A stretch of 64,000 nucleotides of DNA from Allium sativum (Eukaryota > Streptophyta > Magnoliopsida > Asparagales > Amaryllidaceae): assembly GCA_030737875.1 (NCBI GenBank), contig CM060923.1:175935696-175999695 (forward strand), in the 5' to 3' direction. Positions 10,574 through 24,610 of the stretch are shown here, piece after piece. Every line of letters starts with the position of its first letter. The stretch's first letter is position 1. The notes beneath the pieces are model-generated. The model saw only the letters and a list, made by a program, of their open reading frames with translations. It was not told the origin of the DNA and searched no databases. The translations under genes were made by a program, and so were the position numbers.

Positions 10574-13500
10574 AAAAAAAAAAAAGGAAAAGAAAAGAAA
10601 AAGATCAGCTGCATAACACTTACCTTTCTCAAGGATGTAAAAAGGTGATAACTTGCTGCATTTAGTTCATAAACATGGTCAAACACGCAAGACATTTTTT
10701 TTCCCCTAAAAAATATAATTAGAATACTTCCATCTATAAAACTAACGACCTGGAAAACATTTGGATAGCATCCAAACCAACATGTTAACTCAGTAGTAAA
10801 ACTTATGATCTGAAAAGAAGTGTAAACCAATCTAATAAAAGCATTAAATCACAAAGCAATAGGCAAGACTCGACCATTTGAATTACAATAGAGAAGAAAC
10901 CATTATGAGTTCATCTGACCTCGCTATACTTCAAAGGCTGGTGCATAAAGAATGGTTGAAAGAATATATCTTGAGACCATTACAAGTTTTGGTTATAACA
11001 CAATAAAGGATAGTGTACTAAGTATGAAGAACTTGTTTTATGAAGAGCCAAGTGTTGCAAGGTCTGCTATCTGTTTTGTTTTGTTCAAGTTAATTCTGAA
11101 ACTTTGCACAGAATTTGGAAAAAGTTGACGTACTCACAACTTTGCAAATAATCTGAAACTTTATCGTATATTTTGAAACTTTCTCTGGATTGGAATTTAT
11201 TGTCACTATGCATAAAACTGAAAAGCTGTGTTAAACTTGAGTCCGTAACCAATAAGTATTCACATGCCCGAGATAATTTGATCTCATTTTTTCATCTTTT
11301 CAGTTTATTCATTTACTATTTCCATTCATTGTTTGTTTGAAAGAACTCCTGTTCATTATGTTCGTTCAAAATGAAATTAGAAGAATATAAAGGATCTAAT
11401 CAAATTTTCTTATTATCAATTTTTTATTTTCATATATTTGTTTCAATTTGGAATATGTATTATGACCAATTGCTATGTCAAGATGTTTTCGCTTACAAAA
11501 ATTTTCAAAACTTAGATAAGCACACTCAATAATTACTGGTATCTCAATTCAAATTTTCTTAACATGCAAATCTGAAATCGTTCTCGAAAAAACAAGGAGC
11601 ACAAAATACTTTCCATTCATTTGTTACTATGGAAACTATCCTTACTTTAATTGATAATCTGCTTTTGAGAAAAGAATATTTTTCAAATCTTAGTCTTCAG
11701 ACTTTACAACTCACATGGACCTCAGGCAGAGACTTTTATGCAATTTATTATGGCTGTGTTATTAGTATTTGATCCTTGGCATGATCACCAAAACATTTTT
11801 TTTAATTATGGATATTGAGTCCAAATCCATGTCCAACATCAACTAAAACTAATATAAAGACAATCGGAAACTTCTCAAATGTTAAACAATACACTCTTAA
11901 TAATGTATGATACAAGAGAGACACACCCCTAAACACACAAAAATATATATACAAAATTTTGACTCGCAAGCACACGGTTCCACACATTCCTTGACACACA
12001 CGTAAACACCAGCAATCTCGCATGCAAGCATCCCACACAACCCTCTACTGCTCAGCCAAGCCATGCATGTTGCCACAATTATAGCTGCTAGCATGCACAC
12101 ACTCTCCAAAATTTACAACAAGCACAAGGCCTTAGGTCTTTCTCTTGGCCCCGTTTACTAACATTTTACTGACCGTTGCTTTAGCTTTTCATTTGACATT
12201 AGATTTGCGATATCCATAAAATCGTTTTTTTGTTTACGCCATCCTTTGTTTACGATATCATGCAATCGATATGACTCTCTATGACATCGTACAGTTTTAT
12301 TTTCCTGCACATACATGATTAATACTACTTTATCCTGCTACTAATTTTTACATTATTCATCGGTAGTCAATTTCAGACGATATAACTCATTGATGACAAT
12401 CTCCAGTTGTTAGATATTTCAGACGATGCCGAAGATCTATTAATGTCAAAATTTACAAATCATGGGAAATCAAATTATGCCAAAGACCAGAAACTAACGC
12501 CGAAGTTCAAAAAAAAAAAATGAAGGCCTCAAGCCCCATGCAGAAGTTAAAATTGATGACGAAGGTCTCAGGATTCATGAGGAAGATTATTGAGGTCTCA
12601 TACTTCATGACGAAGAGAAAGGCTTTGCAAATATGGTTTTTGTTGAAATCATAGTTGTTTGCTTATTAGTGATAAATAACTATGTGTTCTTTATTCTTTT
12701 TTTAAAAATATTTTTTCCTTGCTTGTATCTTAAATTCACTGTAAATTAGAAAATAAAATTCATGAATTGATAAGGGTGGAGAGACGACAAAGATTACCAA
12801 CCATATCAAGTTTTATGACTGTAGATTCAACAGGGAAACAACTATGGAAAACCTAAAATAACGTCGGCAACAAAGGTCATAACTCATCTGTTATTTGCAT
12901 TTGCTTATACAAAGGTTGACACAATTGCCCATAATATAGTATTCTCTGATGTTTTATTGATTTTACTTGTATTGAGTCATTGTTTCACTTAATTTGAAGA
13001 AATTGTATTTGAATTTGTGACGTCAGTTGCCTTTTCTTATTGCACAACATATGGCATTGGAACTAAATTTCAGAAGTGCCTAGTCATGCATGCACAACGT
13101 ATCACATGCAACCATAGTTAAAGTTATACAGACAATAGAAATTTGAAATAAAATACACTGCATGTAAATGGATAAAGAGGTTTAAAAAGGATATTGAAAT
13201 AGCCGAGTTGCACATGCTAAATTAACGATTCACCTATATAGGATATGTTTAAATATCTTATACCAAAATATGTTTTAATATCGTCAATACATCAAAAATT
13301 TGGTTTGATACATTTTTAAATATCATCACTACACAATTATCTTTATATCATCAATATGTCAAACCACATTAAAACGTGTCATCAAATGAAATGAATTAAA
13401 CAAACACCTATGAAAACATCTTTAAATGTTTTATGTAATAACTAGTGTTATTTAAATACAGTGAATACAATTGATGTTTGTGGGAGGTATGATTACCCCT

Positions 13501-16492
13501 TTTGCTTTGGTAAATAAATGAGAATATGTGTGAACAACAGTAAATAAAACCATGCACCTACCTCAAAATGTATCAAAACAAACTAAATAGTCATTACATA
13601 AATTATATACTATTTATATTCTATAGGTATTTAAGGTAAGATGATTTTAAGACATAGGACCACTAGGAAAAAAACCTGATGTATAAATGTTAATTGATTA
13701 AAGAATAATAATATTTACTATTGCTGCATTTATTTCGCTAAACATGAAAATGATATCAGCCAGACAGTGCAGGTAGGTATTGATAAAAGCATGTAGTGAT
13801 GATGATTGCTTTGCATCTACTTCTCATATATTTCACTTTTCATAAATTATATTCTGGACAATGATTATCGTACTGGATTATTTCACTAGAAAAAATACTG
13901 ATGTTTCTAATGACTGTTTCACTTGCAGCGCCTTGCAATATTCATATTATAGTCATACAAAATATTTTAAACAATAACGGTCGATCCAATACCTGTTATG
14001 AAGATAAGCCAAAATAAAATGACATATTGCTCCACATTGAACTGTAATGCATGCACTAGATTGTGCTGATTACTATATTTCAATTTTTAATGTTGTTTAG
14101 AATGATTTATCTACTAAAAAGTTTTGAACTCAATTTATCTTTGATGAAAGGTTAAAAGTACTTATGTTTTATCGTGCAACTAATTACTTGAATTTGTTGG
14201 AAATTGTTGGATTCTGCCTTTGAATCTTAATGTTTTGATTTAGTTTTTTGATATTTCAATTTGTGTGCATCAATACCAAGATCAGAAAAGGAAAAAGAAA
14301 AAAAACCCAACTCAAACGTTATTTAATGAGGAAAAACCCTTCTTCATGTGTCATTGTTTAGACCACAATCTCATGTTTGCACGTCTTGGTTATTGCTGGT
14401 CAATTCAAATACAATATTGTAACTAAACGGTTAAAAATCAAACAAACTGAATTGATTTTATAGATGTAAGACTTCTTGAGGTAATTGTGGAGTTTTCGCT
14501 TCAAATTTAGCTAATATCTCTTGAAGTTTATGAAGAAGAAGAAACATAATAATAGAATACTGTTAAACTTAGCGTAACTATCTACACCTAGTTTACTTCT
14601 CATTTAAGTCATTAATTCTCACTCAAAGTACCGCATCAATTTTTATGGTTTGTAAAATATTTCTATACCGTGTCAACTTCCTATTTTATATCTGTGAAAG
14701 TTTTCAATATATAAGGCATCAAATAATATCAATATCACAAATACACAATCAGAATTTTATCTACTATAAAAGATATCTAAATTTCAGTATCAATACTAAT
14801 GACAAAAGAATGTTCACATGCTTGTTTCAACAACTTTAAACTAGATAACTAAGAAGTTATTCACCTAAATAAGATTCCAATTTAAATGAATATTTTAACA
14901 GTTTAAATCATATTTTTACAAATAAAAAAATTAAGAAAAATTGTATGCTAATGATATTAACTGTAATTTTCTTTTCTTTTTTCAATGAGCTTTGACATAC
15001 TCAACATTGAGCGGGTCTAACTGCCCACTTAGATAACTTGTGCGCCGCTATAACCAGCACGCATGCATTGTGCATTTACACATCAACATGTGCACTTCTA
15101 TGGAGTAGCACACATGGGCTGTCAAGCACTTGTGTTCTGCAAATAACAACACATATGCGTTGCTACTTTGTAGCAGCAGTTTAATGCTGTTTGCAGCAGT
15201 CAATACTGTTGCACACTCATTTTCAAACCAAACTATTGTGTTTAAACCGAACACCATCTCTTAGTTATAAATGGAAAACAATGGTTTTAACCGAAGATAT
15301 TACATTTGTATATTGAAATCTGCATTACTCTATCAATAATAATTAATTACATAGAAAAAAATTATGGATTAAATATATGATCTTTTAGTGCTATAATTAC
15401 TATCATTGCACATGACTGCTTGTCCGGCTGAATCAATTTTCGAAATTTCCAAACATGAATAACCACAATTCAATTTTGATAACTAAACACTAATTCGGAT
15501 GATCTACTTTAATGAATTATGGTTTTGACTAATTTGACTAGAAAAAGACATAAAGTTAGTTTGTTAATTTGACAGTCAAATAAAATTACTTTGTAAACCA
15601 TTTATAAACCACTATAACTGAAATTCCAAATATTAGAAAAATCATTTGAAATTTATTTTTGTCTAAGAAATATGACCAGCCGTATATGTGTATGCTAAGA
15701 ACCTTGCAGTCAAAAATATATATTTCAACAGGTGAATTTCGCTAACCAAATAGGCTAATTTCTTAAAATACCCCTAACTTTGCAATTCTAAACCAATTTG
15801 AAGTTCAAACCGTGCATCCAATCACTTAACATACTTGGGCGTTGAACTAAATAATATGCTACTGTTGTTTACGGATTCAAATATTAAATACTAATAATCG
15901 GAAAATAATATTAAAATTACCCAATAAATCCTGGAATTTAGTCGTCGATTCTCGAGTGAATTGATGCGGTCTTTGTTCTTGGAGTTAATCCACGAAATCG
16001 CATATGGAGTGAACCGGCGTGACCGAGTTTGTTGCAGGCTGCTAGTGTGAGCGGATGCACAATCGACGTCGGTTGCAAGCAAAGTGAATAGCTAGCTACG
16101 ATGTTAGCTGCTGGAGTGAATCGATGGGGTAACGGCTGCTAAAACTAATGGAATCGATGTGATGATGGGAATCGATGTAAGAGGGGAATCGATACAGTGA
16201 TGGGAATTGACATTAGAGGGAAACGTTGTGGTGAATTAGGTTAAAATTTTGTTAGAAATCAGGGGAAGGGAAGACGAAAGTGAAAAAGAAAGACAAAAGA
16301 AAAGGGAGGGGTTTTCTTTTTCCGCGGCCTTTATTTATTTTTTACCGTGTTAAAACATGCCACGTTAAAATAGCGGAATATTTTTTCTACAGCTCAATTT
16401 GAAGTTATATTTATTTTAATTGAGTCATTTTATATAACACTTTATTATAAGGTTATTATATAATGCTATATAAACCATATTTTCTTGCAGTG
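9460..16492. mobile_element. CACTA transposon CACTA-2, 7033 bp, non-autonomous
   Basis: The left end is CACTACAACAG. The right end, TTTTCTTGCAGTG, read in reverse is CACTGCAAGAAAA. A 3-bp ATT target duplication lies at 9457-9459 and 16493-16495. Both ends carry subterminal TATAGC/GCTATA repeats (9480-9720 and 16425-16480), typical of CACTA elements and different from those of CACTA-1. No transposase frame is visible. The interior is AT-rich with an A-rich tract at 10539-10600. There is an open stretch at about 12393-12520 (plus; contains DISDDAEDLLMSKFTNHGKS) of unknown family. The block 15890-16320 reads on the minus strand like a transcribed leader, with a 63-residue frame (15891-16082) that I do not recognise. 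The element sits inside the LTR of retroelement A. Confidence 0.85.
9651..9772 (+). repeat. 61-bp tandem duplication in CACTA-2
   Basis: Two nearly identical 61-base units (9651-9711, 9712-9772) contain TTTTCCCCTTTGCTTCAATA and GGGTCAATTTCCGCTATTAA, with only a few differences. They lie in the left subterminal zone. Confidence 0.9.
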
Positions 16493-16506
16493 ATTGTAAT
16501 TGTACT

Positions 16507-16745
16507 TATGACATGAGGTTAGGTTGCATTAGTGGTGGAAGTCTGCCCGGACCCGACCGACATATCCAGCAACCACTAATGGTAAACCTAACGTGGGAGG
16601 TCTAAATACGTAAATATAAATCGGGCTATGACATGAGGTTAGGCCCAACTGTGCAATAAGTATGCCCGGACCCGAACGGCATATCCAGCATCCACATGTT
16701 GTAGGACTAATGTGGGAGGTCTGGCCCATTATGAAACCATAAATG
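16507..16745 (+). repeat. 120-bp tandem duplication in LTR A
   Basis: Units begin at 16507 and 16627. Both contain TATGACATGAGGTTAGG, TGCCCGGACCCGA, CATATCCAGCA and TGTGGGAGGTCT-like blocks, diverged from each other. Confidence 0.8.
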
Positions 16746-16908
16746 GACATGGTAAAGAATTGGACTACTTAACCTAAAGTTAATCCACAGGGATTGTATG
16801 AACTTAAATTTAAGTTGGGGGTTAATAAACATGGTTGAGGGGGTGGGTTAAGTAAATCTGAAGAGGATATGGGTAATAGCCCATAAACTTAACCCGTTAA
16901 GATCATTT

Positions 16909-17155
16909 AAATAAAGACACCAAGTGGTATACATAATCGGTGGAAATAATAAAGTTATGTAAATAAAGACACCTCTTAGGGTAAAACATAACTTGTAGAA
17001 GTAATAGGGTTATGTAATTAAAGACACCTATAGGTAAGCATAACCGGTTGGAATATTAAGGGTTATGTACTAAAGACACCTATAGGTAAGCATAACCGAC
17101 AGAAGTAAATAAGCCTATGTAATTAAAGTCACCTAGTGGTATACATAGTCAGTGA
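16909..17155 (+). repeat. Five-unit tandem repeat (period about 53 bp) in LTR A
   Basis: Units begin near 16909, 16961, 17016, 17068 and 17121. Each has TAAAGACACC, then a CATAA(C/T)-centred block and a GTTATGTA-like end. Together with the arrays at 8601 and 9201 this shows repeated local duplication in the long LTR. Confidence 0.85.
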
Positions 17156-20100
17156 AAACTTAGTGGGGGGATACAAGACAAAGGTTAGAGCTTGTATCAT
17201 ATTGTGTGAGACCCAGTCAGTAACCCGGAGTAGGTATCAAACAAAGTACTCCGTACTAGGCGGAGAAGGGGCATGCTTACTGAATGATTGTAAGAGATCC
17301 AAACGTGGAGGACGGAGTGGGTGGCGCAAACCGATCGGGCCATGTGCGTGCATGAGCCAGACAAAAGGGGATAAGACGACCTGACACCTGTAGATATGGT
17401 TGTGCACATTGTTACGATGAGGGGTTGCCACTTTAGGAAGTGATACCTCCTACGGTGAGGCCATCACAAGGTATCTACGAGGGTTAGGGAGCCGATCGAT
17501 CAGGGTAGTAGTTAGGATACGTTTGGATGTATACCTAAGTCTACCACCTTATAGTTGGAGGGGTCATCTCTTTCTGGATATACTAGTAATAGTGCGAGTA
17601 ATAATTAATTAGGCAGGTACACCTTATCTTGCTTACCTTGTCATACCTACCATTTATGTAGTGATCTCCCTTGTCCACTTTATATGCCTATCATGTTACT
17701 TTTATTTGTCTACTAGCTAAAAGTAACTAAACTCGCCAGACTTTATGTCTGGCCCTTTTTATTTCTCCTTCTTTCTTCCGTTCCCCCCTCCAGGTTCATT
17801 GGGAGGAAACACCCAGGCTTAGTGAGGATTCAGATATCACCTTGCCAGAAGCTATTTCTGAAGTATGGCTCAAGTTTTAATGACCTGAACTTCCCCGTTA
17901 AGGAAAGAACGAATTGTGTTGAGAACACGACAAATCAGAACAAAACAGAAGAACATTTCATTGCTTATTACAACAATTTACATCAAAGTGCAAGAATATA
18001 CAGATTATGAACAAATAAAATACATTTGATAAATATCAGAGATTTACAAGTTACAATTAAATACATAGCAGCGGAAAAATAATACAAAACATTACTGAAA
18101 GAAATACATAGATACAGTGCTTTCTGAATATCCCTTCAGCTATAAACCAGGATCCTGTGAATATAACATCTGCAAAACCCAACTACTAGCTGTCCGTGTG
18201 GAAAATACGGGCACCCAGAGTTTGGGTTAAAACAATAAACTCCAGGTCGGTCATGTGACTGGTGTGAGAGCTAAAACAGTTATTTAAAACTTTAATTTAA
18301 AATATAGTACATCAAGGGACCACGCCGTATAACACAGAACATGTTTCCTCCCAAGAATACCAGTTCATAAAACAAACAGCGTAATGCTATCTGGAAAAAT
18401 AAAGCTATTATAAGACTCAGGTCCCATCACACAATGCAACGCAAGCCGGACGATAGAGTTTTACCTTATAATAGCCAAACATGCTTGGTACATTTAAAAC
18501 AAATCATTTTGATATCATTATAGTGTAAAGTGTATGAAAACTACTTCAAATATAAATGTATTAATCATAGACGGCATAGTGCCCCATCCTACTATGTCGC
18601 TATACTAGGCTCTACAAATAAAACCGAATGCCACGTATTGGAAATTGGATTTCCGTCGTGAGTCGAGGCAAGGGATCATCCCCGCCGGCTTTGAGACACT
18701 CTAGCAAATGCCTCAGGGTTCGGACGCTGGCGAACCGTTGGATCTTCAGGGCCGGTCCACACATAGCAGATTATTTATATCTGAACACATGTTTCCTCGC
18801 CCTTTAGGGCGTCTACGAGCCCGATTACTCAATATCCATTGGCTCCGTAGAGACCGATATATCTGAGGAGCCTCGCATTCCAACAACCACACAGGTAAAA
18901 ATAATACAAATGTCAGGGCGTGAAAAACCATGACACCACCCATAGCTAGAAAGAAACACGTGCACTCCCTGCAGTCACGATCCCGTTTTTGACTCATACC
19001 GAGGTGAGAGGCTCGCGAATTAACGTTATACACAAAGCTATGCCAAACAAGCCGTGCTTTAATCATAAACCACAAGACTCTTCTTTTCAACAGAAGCCTT
19101 GATCATTTGCATCTCAGCATGCCACACAGGCAATTCACGCCATGCGACTGATATCTATCGATATATAACCTCGGAGCTCGTACGTCTCAGAGAAGGGCGT
19201 TAAGCAAGAGAATAAATTTTCTGCTACCAAACAGATATATATTTAATAGAGATCAATCAACACAGTATAAAATCCAATGTTAGACACACAGTCCATTTAC
19301 AAGTTCGTTCTGGGTTTGAACGAAACCGGAGGCACCTTATTCCTCGTCCCATATGTCCAATACAGAGAGATGTCCTCGCAAACCAGTCGAACTCCAAGTA
19401 CGTCTGGACGATCACCACTTATTAACCCATCTTGGGTGTACAGTCCAATTAAGACATCAGTAATCATCCAAACGATGTGAAGACCTCCGGTCTTCAACCA
19501 CCGTCTTCATCGTCGACTTATCGTCGAATCAGTTATTCAGAATGGGTATAAACCCGGCCTTTTCGAATAACCCGCGTATATAATAAACAAGTAGTATAGA
19601 AACACAACATACGCCTCATTCCAATTCTGAATATTCTTTTATTAAAATATTCATATCCTTTGGGAAAGGTTCCCATTAATTTTATCAAAGATAAAATCTT
19701 TAAATTTATTCTTTAATCTTCCTTTGGATATCAATTCAAACCATATTAAGGTTTTCCAAACTAGTCGGGATCAGCACACCTTACCGAAGTAATCATTTGT
19801 TTAATTTCCCAATCCAGACCAATTTATCCCATGGAGCAAAACTGATCATATTCCATATCTAACACCACGGTGTTATTGGTAAATTTAATTACCATTTCAC
19901 ATTCAAATCTAATTAAAGATTTAACTATCGCTAGGAGCAAAACAAGAGATACTCCTTTCTCGATCATTTCCCAAATTTGATAATTTAAATTATCAATTCC
20001 ATTTCAATCTAATTGGAGATTCCTTAAAACTCCACTTTGTTTTAATCTTCCCAAAAATCCATGTTAATGATTATTTAACTTTGGAAACACAAACATGTCA

Positions 20101-22749
20101 CATCGACAATCTACACCGTACTATTGATTTCTGCCGATATGTAACCTCTAAGCTTGTACGTTCCAGGGAAGGGTGTCAAGCAAGAGAATAAATTCTCCGC
20201 AACCAAACAAATATATATTTAGCAGAGATCAACCATACAGTTTGAAATACAATGACAGACATGTAATCTTGCCTTTAACTGGGTTAAAGAACTAATATCA
20301 TTTAAAACACAGTTCACGATAAACCTAAATCACATTACATTAATTATGGAATCTTCAGGAAAAACAAATCAATATATAATCGATATCAATTTCCGTATCT
20401 GACTAATAATACAAATGGAATAACGGCAAAGCCTTTTAAATTCCATATGTATTAACAGTCTTCCTCCACAAAAGTTCACTTCGATTATTATCAAATTAAA
20501 TTCCATTCAATTCCAATTTAATTTATTAAATTGGAATACTTTACTTTGGAAAACTCTTTAAATCTTAATAAAAAGATTTATAAATTCCAAATCACATTTC
20601 ACTGTAAATCGAGTTAAAGAACGAATGTCATTAAAATTACAGTTCACGATAAACCCAATTCACATTCCATTTTCAATTCCAATTAAATGTTAATTAATTG
20701 GAAACTCTAATAATTTTAATTAAAAGATTTATTCTTTTCTCAACTGGGTTTAAGAATAATATTACTGAAAACTCCATCCCATCAGTCTCTAACCGTAAAT
20801 TAGTAAGAGAACAATTCCCTCAGAATTATTCTCGAAGGCCGAAACCAACACCAGATCAATACCCAGGAAACCATTCAACTTTGCTAATCTTCAGTAAGTT
20901 CCCAATTTTCTTAACACCATTGGGATTAAGAACGGAATTATTAAAGATACCATTCATGACAAACCAAAAATCCAATTTGATATTAAATACAAGGCTCTGA
21001 ATAGAAAATATATCGGCTTATATTCAATATCAAATTCTGAAACCAACAAATATTGTATTGGCATAAATAAATAAATAAATATATCTTCCAAATTCCTCCA
21101 CAATGTCCTTATAATCACGGAATCCAATATCGAAATATTCCAAAGATAATTTCGATTCAAATCCATTCCAAATCATATATTGGAAATTTTGGTTATTTTT
21201 AAAACCATTTCAAATCCAATTTATTTATTTAAAAATATTGGATTATTATGCTAGTTCATAACTAGTTCATTTCGATAAAAATATATTTTTATCTTTTCAA
21301 ATATGGAATTTTTCATCCTAATTCTTTCCAAATCATTTATTGTGATTTTACACAAATTATTGATATTTTTAATAATTTTATCAAGGCCCGTACAGTCGAT
21401 TTCCATAAACGGTCATCGAACTGCACTTACAACGACCTTTTCCAAATTTGATTTGGACATAATTCGAAATCTAGCTGTTAGACTTCAAATCCCTTATATC
21501 CGGTTGAAAACTCTTTTCGATACGAACCCAACGGTTCTAGTTTTAGGAGAATCCGACGGTTGGAACTCCCGTAATGTCCGTTCGAAATCAATGGTCGAAA
21601 TTCGCGGACTGCCGCGGCGCGTTCTATTCAGGCCATTAAATAAATGTATATGTATATTATATATATTTCATCGATTTCCATTTAAAACGTATTTTATAAA
21701 TCATTTTAAATTCGTTTTCAAAACGATTTCAGCTTCATATTCAATTTCAAATCAAAATTGAATATTCCATATCACTAATATGTAAATGATAATATTTTCA
21801 AAACATTAGAGTTTGAAATCACTTCCTTTTCGATATTCATTATAAAAATGAATAGAATCGACATAAATATAGTTCACATCAAAATGGCGTTAATCTAATC
21901 AATACAGCTTTATATATTTAAATATTTTCGTGTCCATCCCAAATTTGACATCAAAATCAGATTTTTATCTTTTACTGAATATTATTTTAAAATATTCATT
22001 ATTTTAAAATATTCGTTATTTTAAAATATTCATTCTTTCTGAACTGGAATAAGACACAGTCAATTATCATATAATGTTATTTATATGGATTTCATACACC
22101 AATATACACAACAATAATCAAAATAAGTCAACCATCATCTAGAGTGCATTACACAACTGCATAAGCGTTAAATATAAATAATTAACGCTTACAATAGCCT
22201 GTCAACCCATCGATTGACGTAAAACTAAATATAGGGATTACTGTATGTCCAATATCATCCCAATACCCGTGAGGGGTTTCAATCAACAAATAATGAATTT
22301 TATTTGTGCAGTTGGGCGATGTGTAAAATCTATCATCCCAATCAATATCCGTCAAATGTGTGTATATAAACAAATTGTTTGACTTGTAAATGAATATTTA
22401 TTTTGTTCATTACATGTTAAAAAATATATTTTTAACTATAAAATATTATATTTCAACACAAGAAAATTTTATACAGTCCATTTCACATCACAAACAATTT
22501 TCACAACGGAACCAAACAAACAAGTCGTCCAAGGTCTGTGGACGACGGGTGTCGGGTGCAACAAAGCACCGTCTACATCCTACTATATATTTTAACTAGA
22601 AAATAAAATTAAAGTGAGAAGTTCTCACCTTTGGGATCCACTCCACCATGCTTTGATTTTCAATCCGTATAGAATCCCTACGTTAAAAATCAAATTTTTA
22701 ACCAATTAATAATTTTACTTTGTATGACTATTTTATAAATGACATACAT

Positions 22750-23000
22750 ACGATAAAAATCACACTTTTATCCTTTCAAAAATATTTTCATATTTTTACT
22801 ATTTTATATATAGCACTTATATGATAAAAATCATATTTTTATCCTTTCAGAAATATTTTCATATTTTTACTATTTTATGTATAGCACTTAAACGATAAAA
22901 ATCATATTTTTATCCTTTCAAAATTATTTTCTCAATATGGTAAAAATTCTATTTTTATCCTTCTAAAAATAATTTCATTGTATGATAAAAATCAAATCTT
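22750..23000 (-). repeat. Short tandem array in the left giant LTR
   Basis: Repeats of about 65-70 bases built on AAAAATCATATTTTTATCCT and ATATTTTCATATTTTTACTA, degenerating rightward into simpler AAAATC-containing units. The counterpart in the other LTR is at about 30370-30620. Confidence 0.75.
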
Positions 23001-23380
23001 TAACACTTCGCTATATATATATATAAATCAAATCTTTAACACTTCGCTCTATATATAAAAATAAAATCTTTTTTTCGATACATATATAAAAATTATATTT
23101 TTAAAACGAAATTATCTAAATAAAAATAATATTTTTATTTTCATACCATTCACATAAAAATCTAATTTTTATAACGATGTTCATACAATGAAAATCGAAT
23201 CTTCATCTCGCTCCTATCTATATAAAAATCATATCTTTTCATATGGAAAAATATAATCTTTTCATTTATAGAAATCAAATCTTTTCTAAATTAAAAATCA
23301 ATTCTTTACAAGATAAAATATCATATCTTCCTAAATAAAAAAAGATTTTTATAAAATAAAACAAAATAAAATTAGAAAAC

Positions 23381-23730
23381 TCATGTTGTGCATTCGGGGA
23401 GGGAGTTGCTGGCGTCGTGGCTCGAGGTGACGGAGGGGGGCTCGATCTGCTGTGGCGTGCTGGAAGAGCTGGAGTTGCGAATTGGGGTGCGGCGGGTTTT
23501 CAGATCGGATTGGGGGGTTTGTTGCCACGTAGGGGAGAGGAGGGAGGGAGTAGAGGAGGCGCGAGGGGGGAGGATGATCGGAGGGTGGCGGGTGACTAAA
23601 GCAACGGCGGAATAGGGTAGCGGAGGGCAGGGCGTCGCGCGATTTGGTTTTTTTTCTATTTTTCTTTTTTCCAAAACTGACGGGAGAGAGAGAAACAAAG
23701 GGGAGTGGCCCTGTTTAAATATAATTAAAT
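23381..23730 (-). promoter_or_regulatory. Promoter and GC-rich leader in the left giant LTR
   Basis: Reading on the minus strand, a TATATTTAAA box (23714-23723) is followed by a TCTCTCTCTC-type leader and then a GC-rich block very different from the surrounding AT-rich LTR. An open frame of 105 codons (23381-23698) runs through it, rich in Pro, Ser and Arg. The right LTR copy has the same block but its frame differs (85 codons, 31001-31258), so there is no sign of selection on a protein. Best read as the U3/R border and transcribed leader. Confidence 0.5.
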
Positions 23731-24610
23731 TGTTTTAATTTTTAAAAAGCAACTTTTTATTTTGACCTTCAAACGAAACCCACCGACTGTCATCCATAAA
23801 TAATTACCCCCATTCCGAACACGATGAGATATTTATCGCAAGCCAATTTGGCTGTTTCGATCAGTTTTTTTTTAAATTACAATGTAAATCAATATATATT
23901 TAATTTAAATGTACATTTAAACGTATTGGGGCCACATACAGACTCCAAAAATTCCCATAAAATAAATCTAGCTATGTTTTCACAATACGGTCATAAAAAA
24001 TCTAATTTCGTCAAATTTAAGACCATTTGAAAAATGGTCATTTTCTGGTCGATCCAAATTGACTAAAATTATCAAAACGCGTTTTCCTTTGCCACGCTCA
24101 TAGATTAATCCCAAAAACTATGAATTTTGGAATCTAGCAATAACTTGACATTCCGGATTCAACAAAAGTGGTTTCGTCGAAAATGGAGGTCGTTTGCAAA
24201 ATCGCTATTTTTAAGGGCTATATTTCCATAGCGACTATTCTGAATTTTCAACTGGGCATAACTTTTTATTTCCACTACGAAATTTGGATTTTTCATATTC
24301 GTTGGAAAGATATTTTCAAATAGATTCTACTATTTTAGGTTTCACTAAAATCCGGTTTATACTGAATCCTTACATTCTTTTGAAATTTGAGATCAAATTT
24401 TCAAACTACCGCGCCATTTTCAATTCCTTTTATATTTAAAATAAATATTTATATTCTAATTTCGATTTATATAAATATATACGTTCTAATTTTATTCAAA
24501 ATAAATTTCTAGTCATTATTATTTAAAATAAATCATTTTAAATATTCAAAATTCATTAAAATTGCCAAAATAAAAAATTTAAATTGGTTCTGATTTTCCG
24601 GGTTGTTACA

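Larger units (their letters stand above)
17876..24610 (-). repeat. 3' LTR of the giant-LTR element (6735 bp)
   Basis: Left copy in window coordinates. It is co-linear with 25654-32241 over its whole length, with many point differences: about a dozen over the first 140 aligned bases. It also keeps stretches missing from the other copy, for example about 80 bases around 20000-20080 and about 40 bases near 18990-19030. Inside it are a diverged internal duplication (about 19150-19290 versus 20135-20265, both with CAAGCAAGAGAATAAATT-like text) and the short tandem array at 22750. Confidence 0.85.

Noticed and set aside
10504..10830. 108-codon minus-strand frame with a Phe-rich hydrophobic end
   Set aside because: The hydrophobic end is the translation of an A-rich tract at 10539-10600; nothing else supports a gene.
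15891..16082. 63-codon minus-strand frame near the CACTA-2 right end
   Set aside because: The region looks like a transcribed leader, but no family or second exon was recognised, so it is mentioned only within the CACTA-2 entry.
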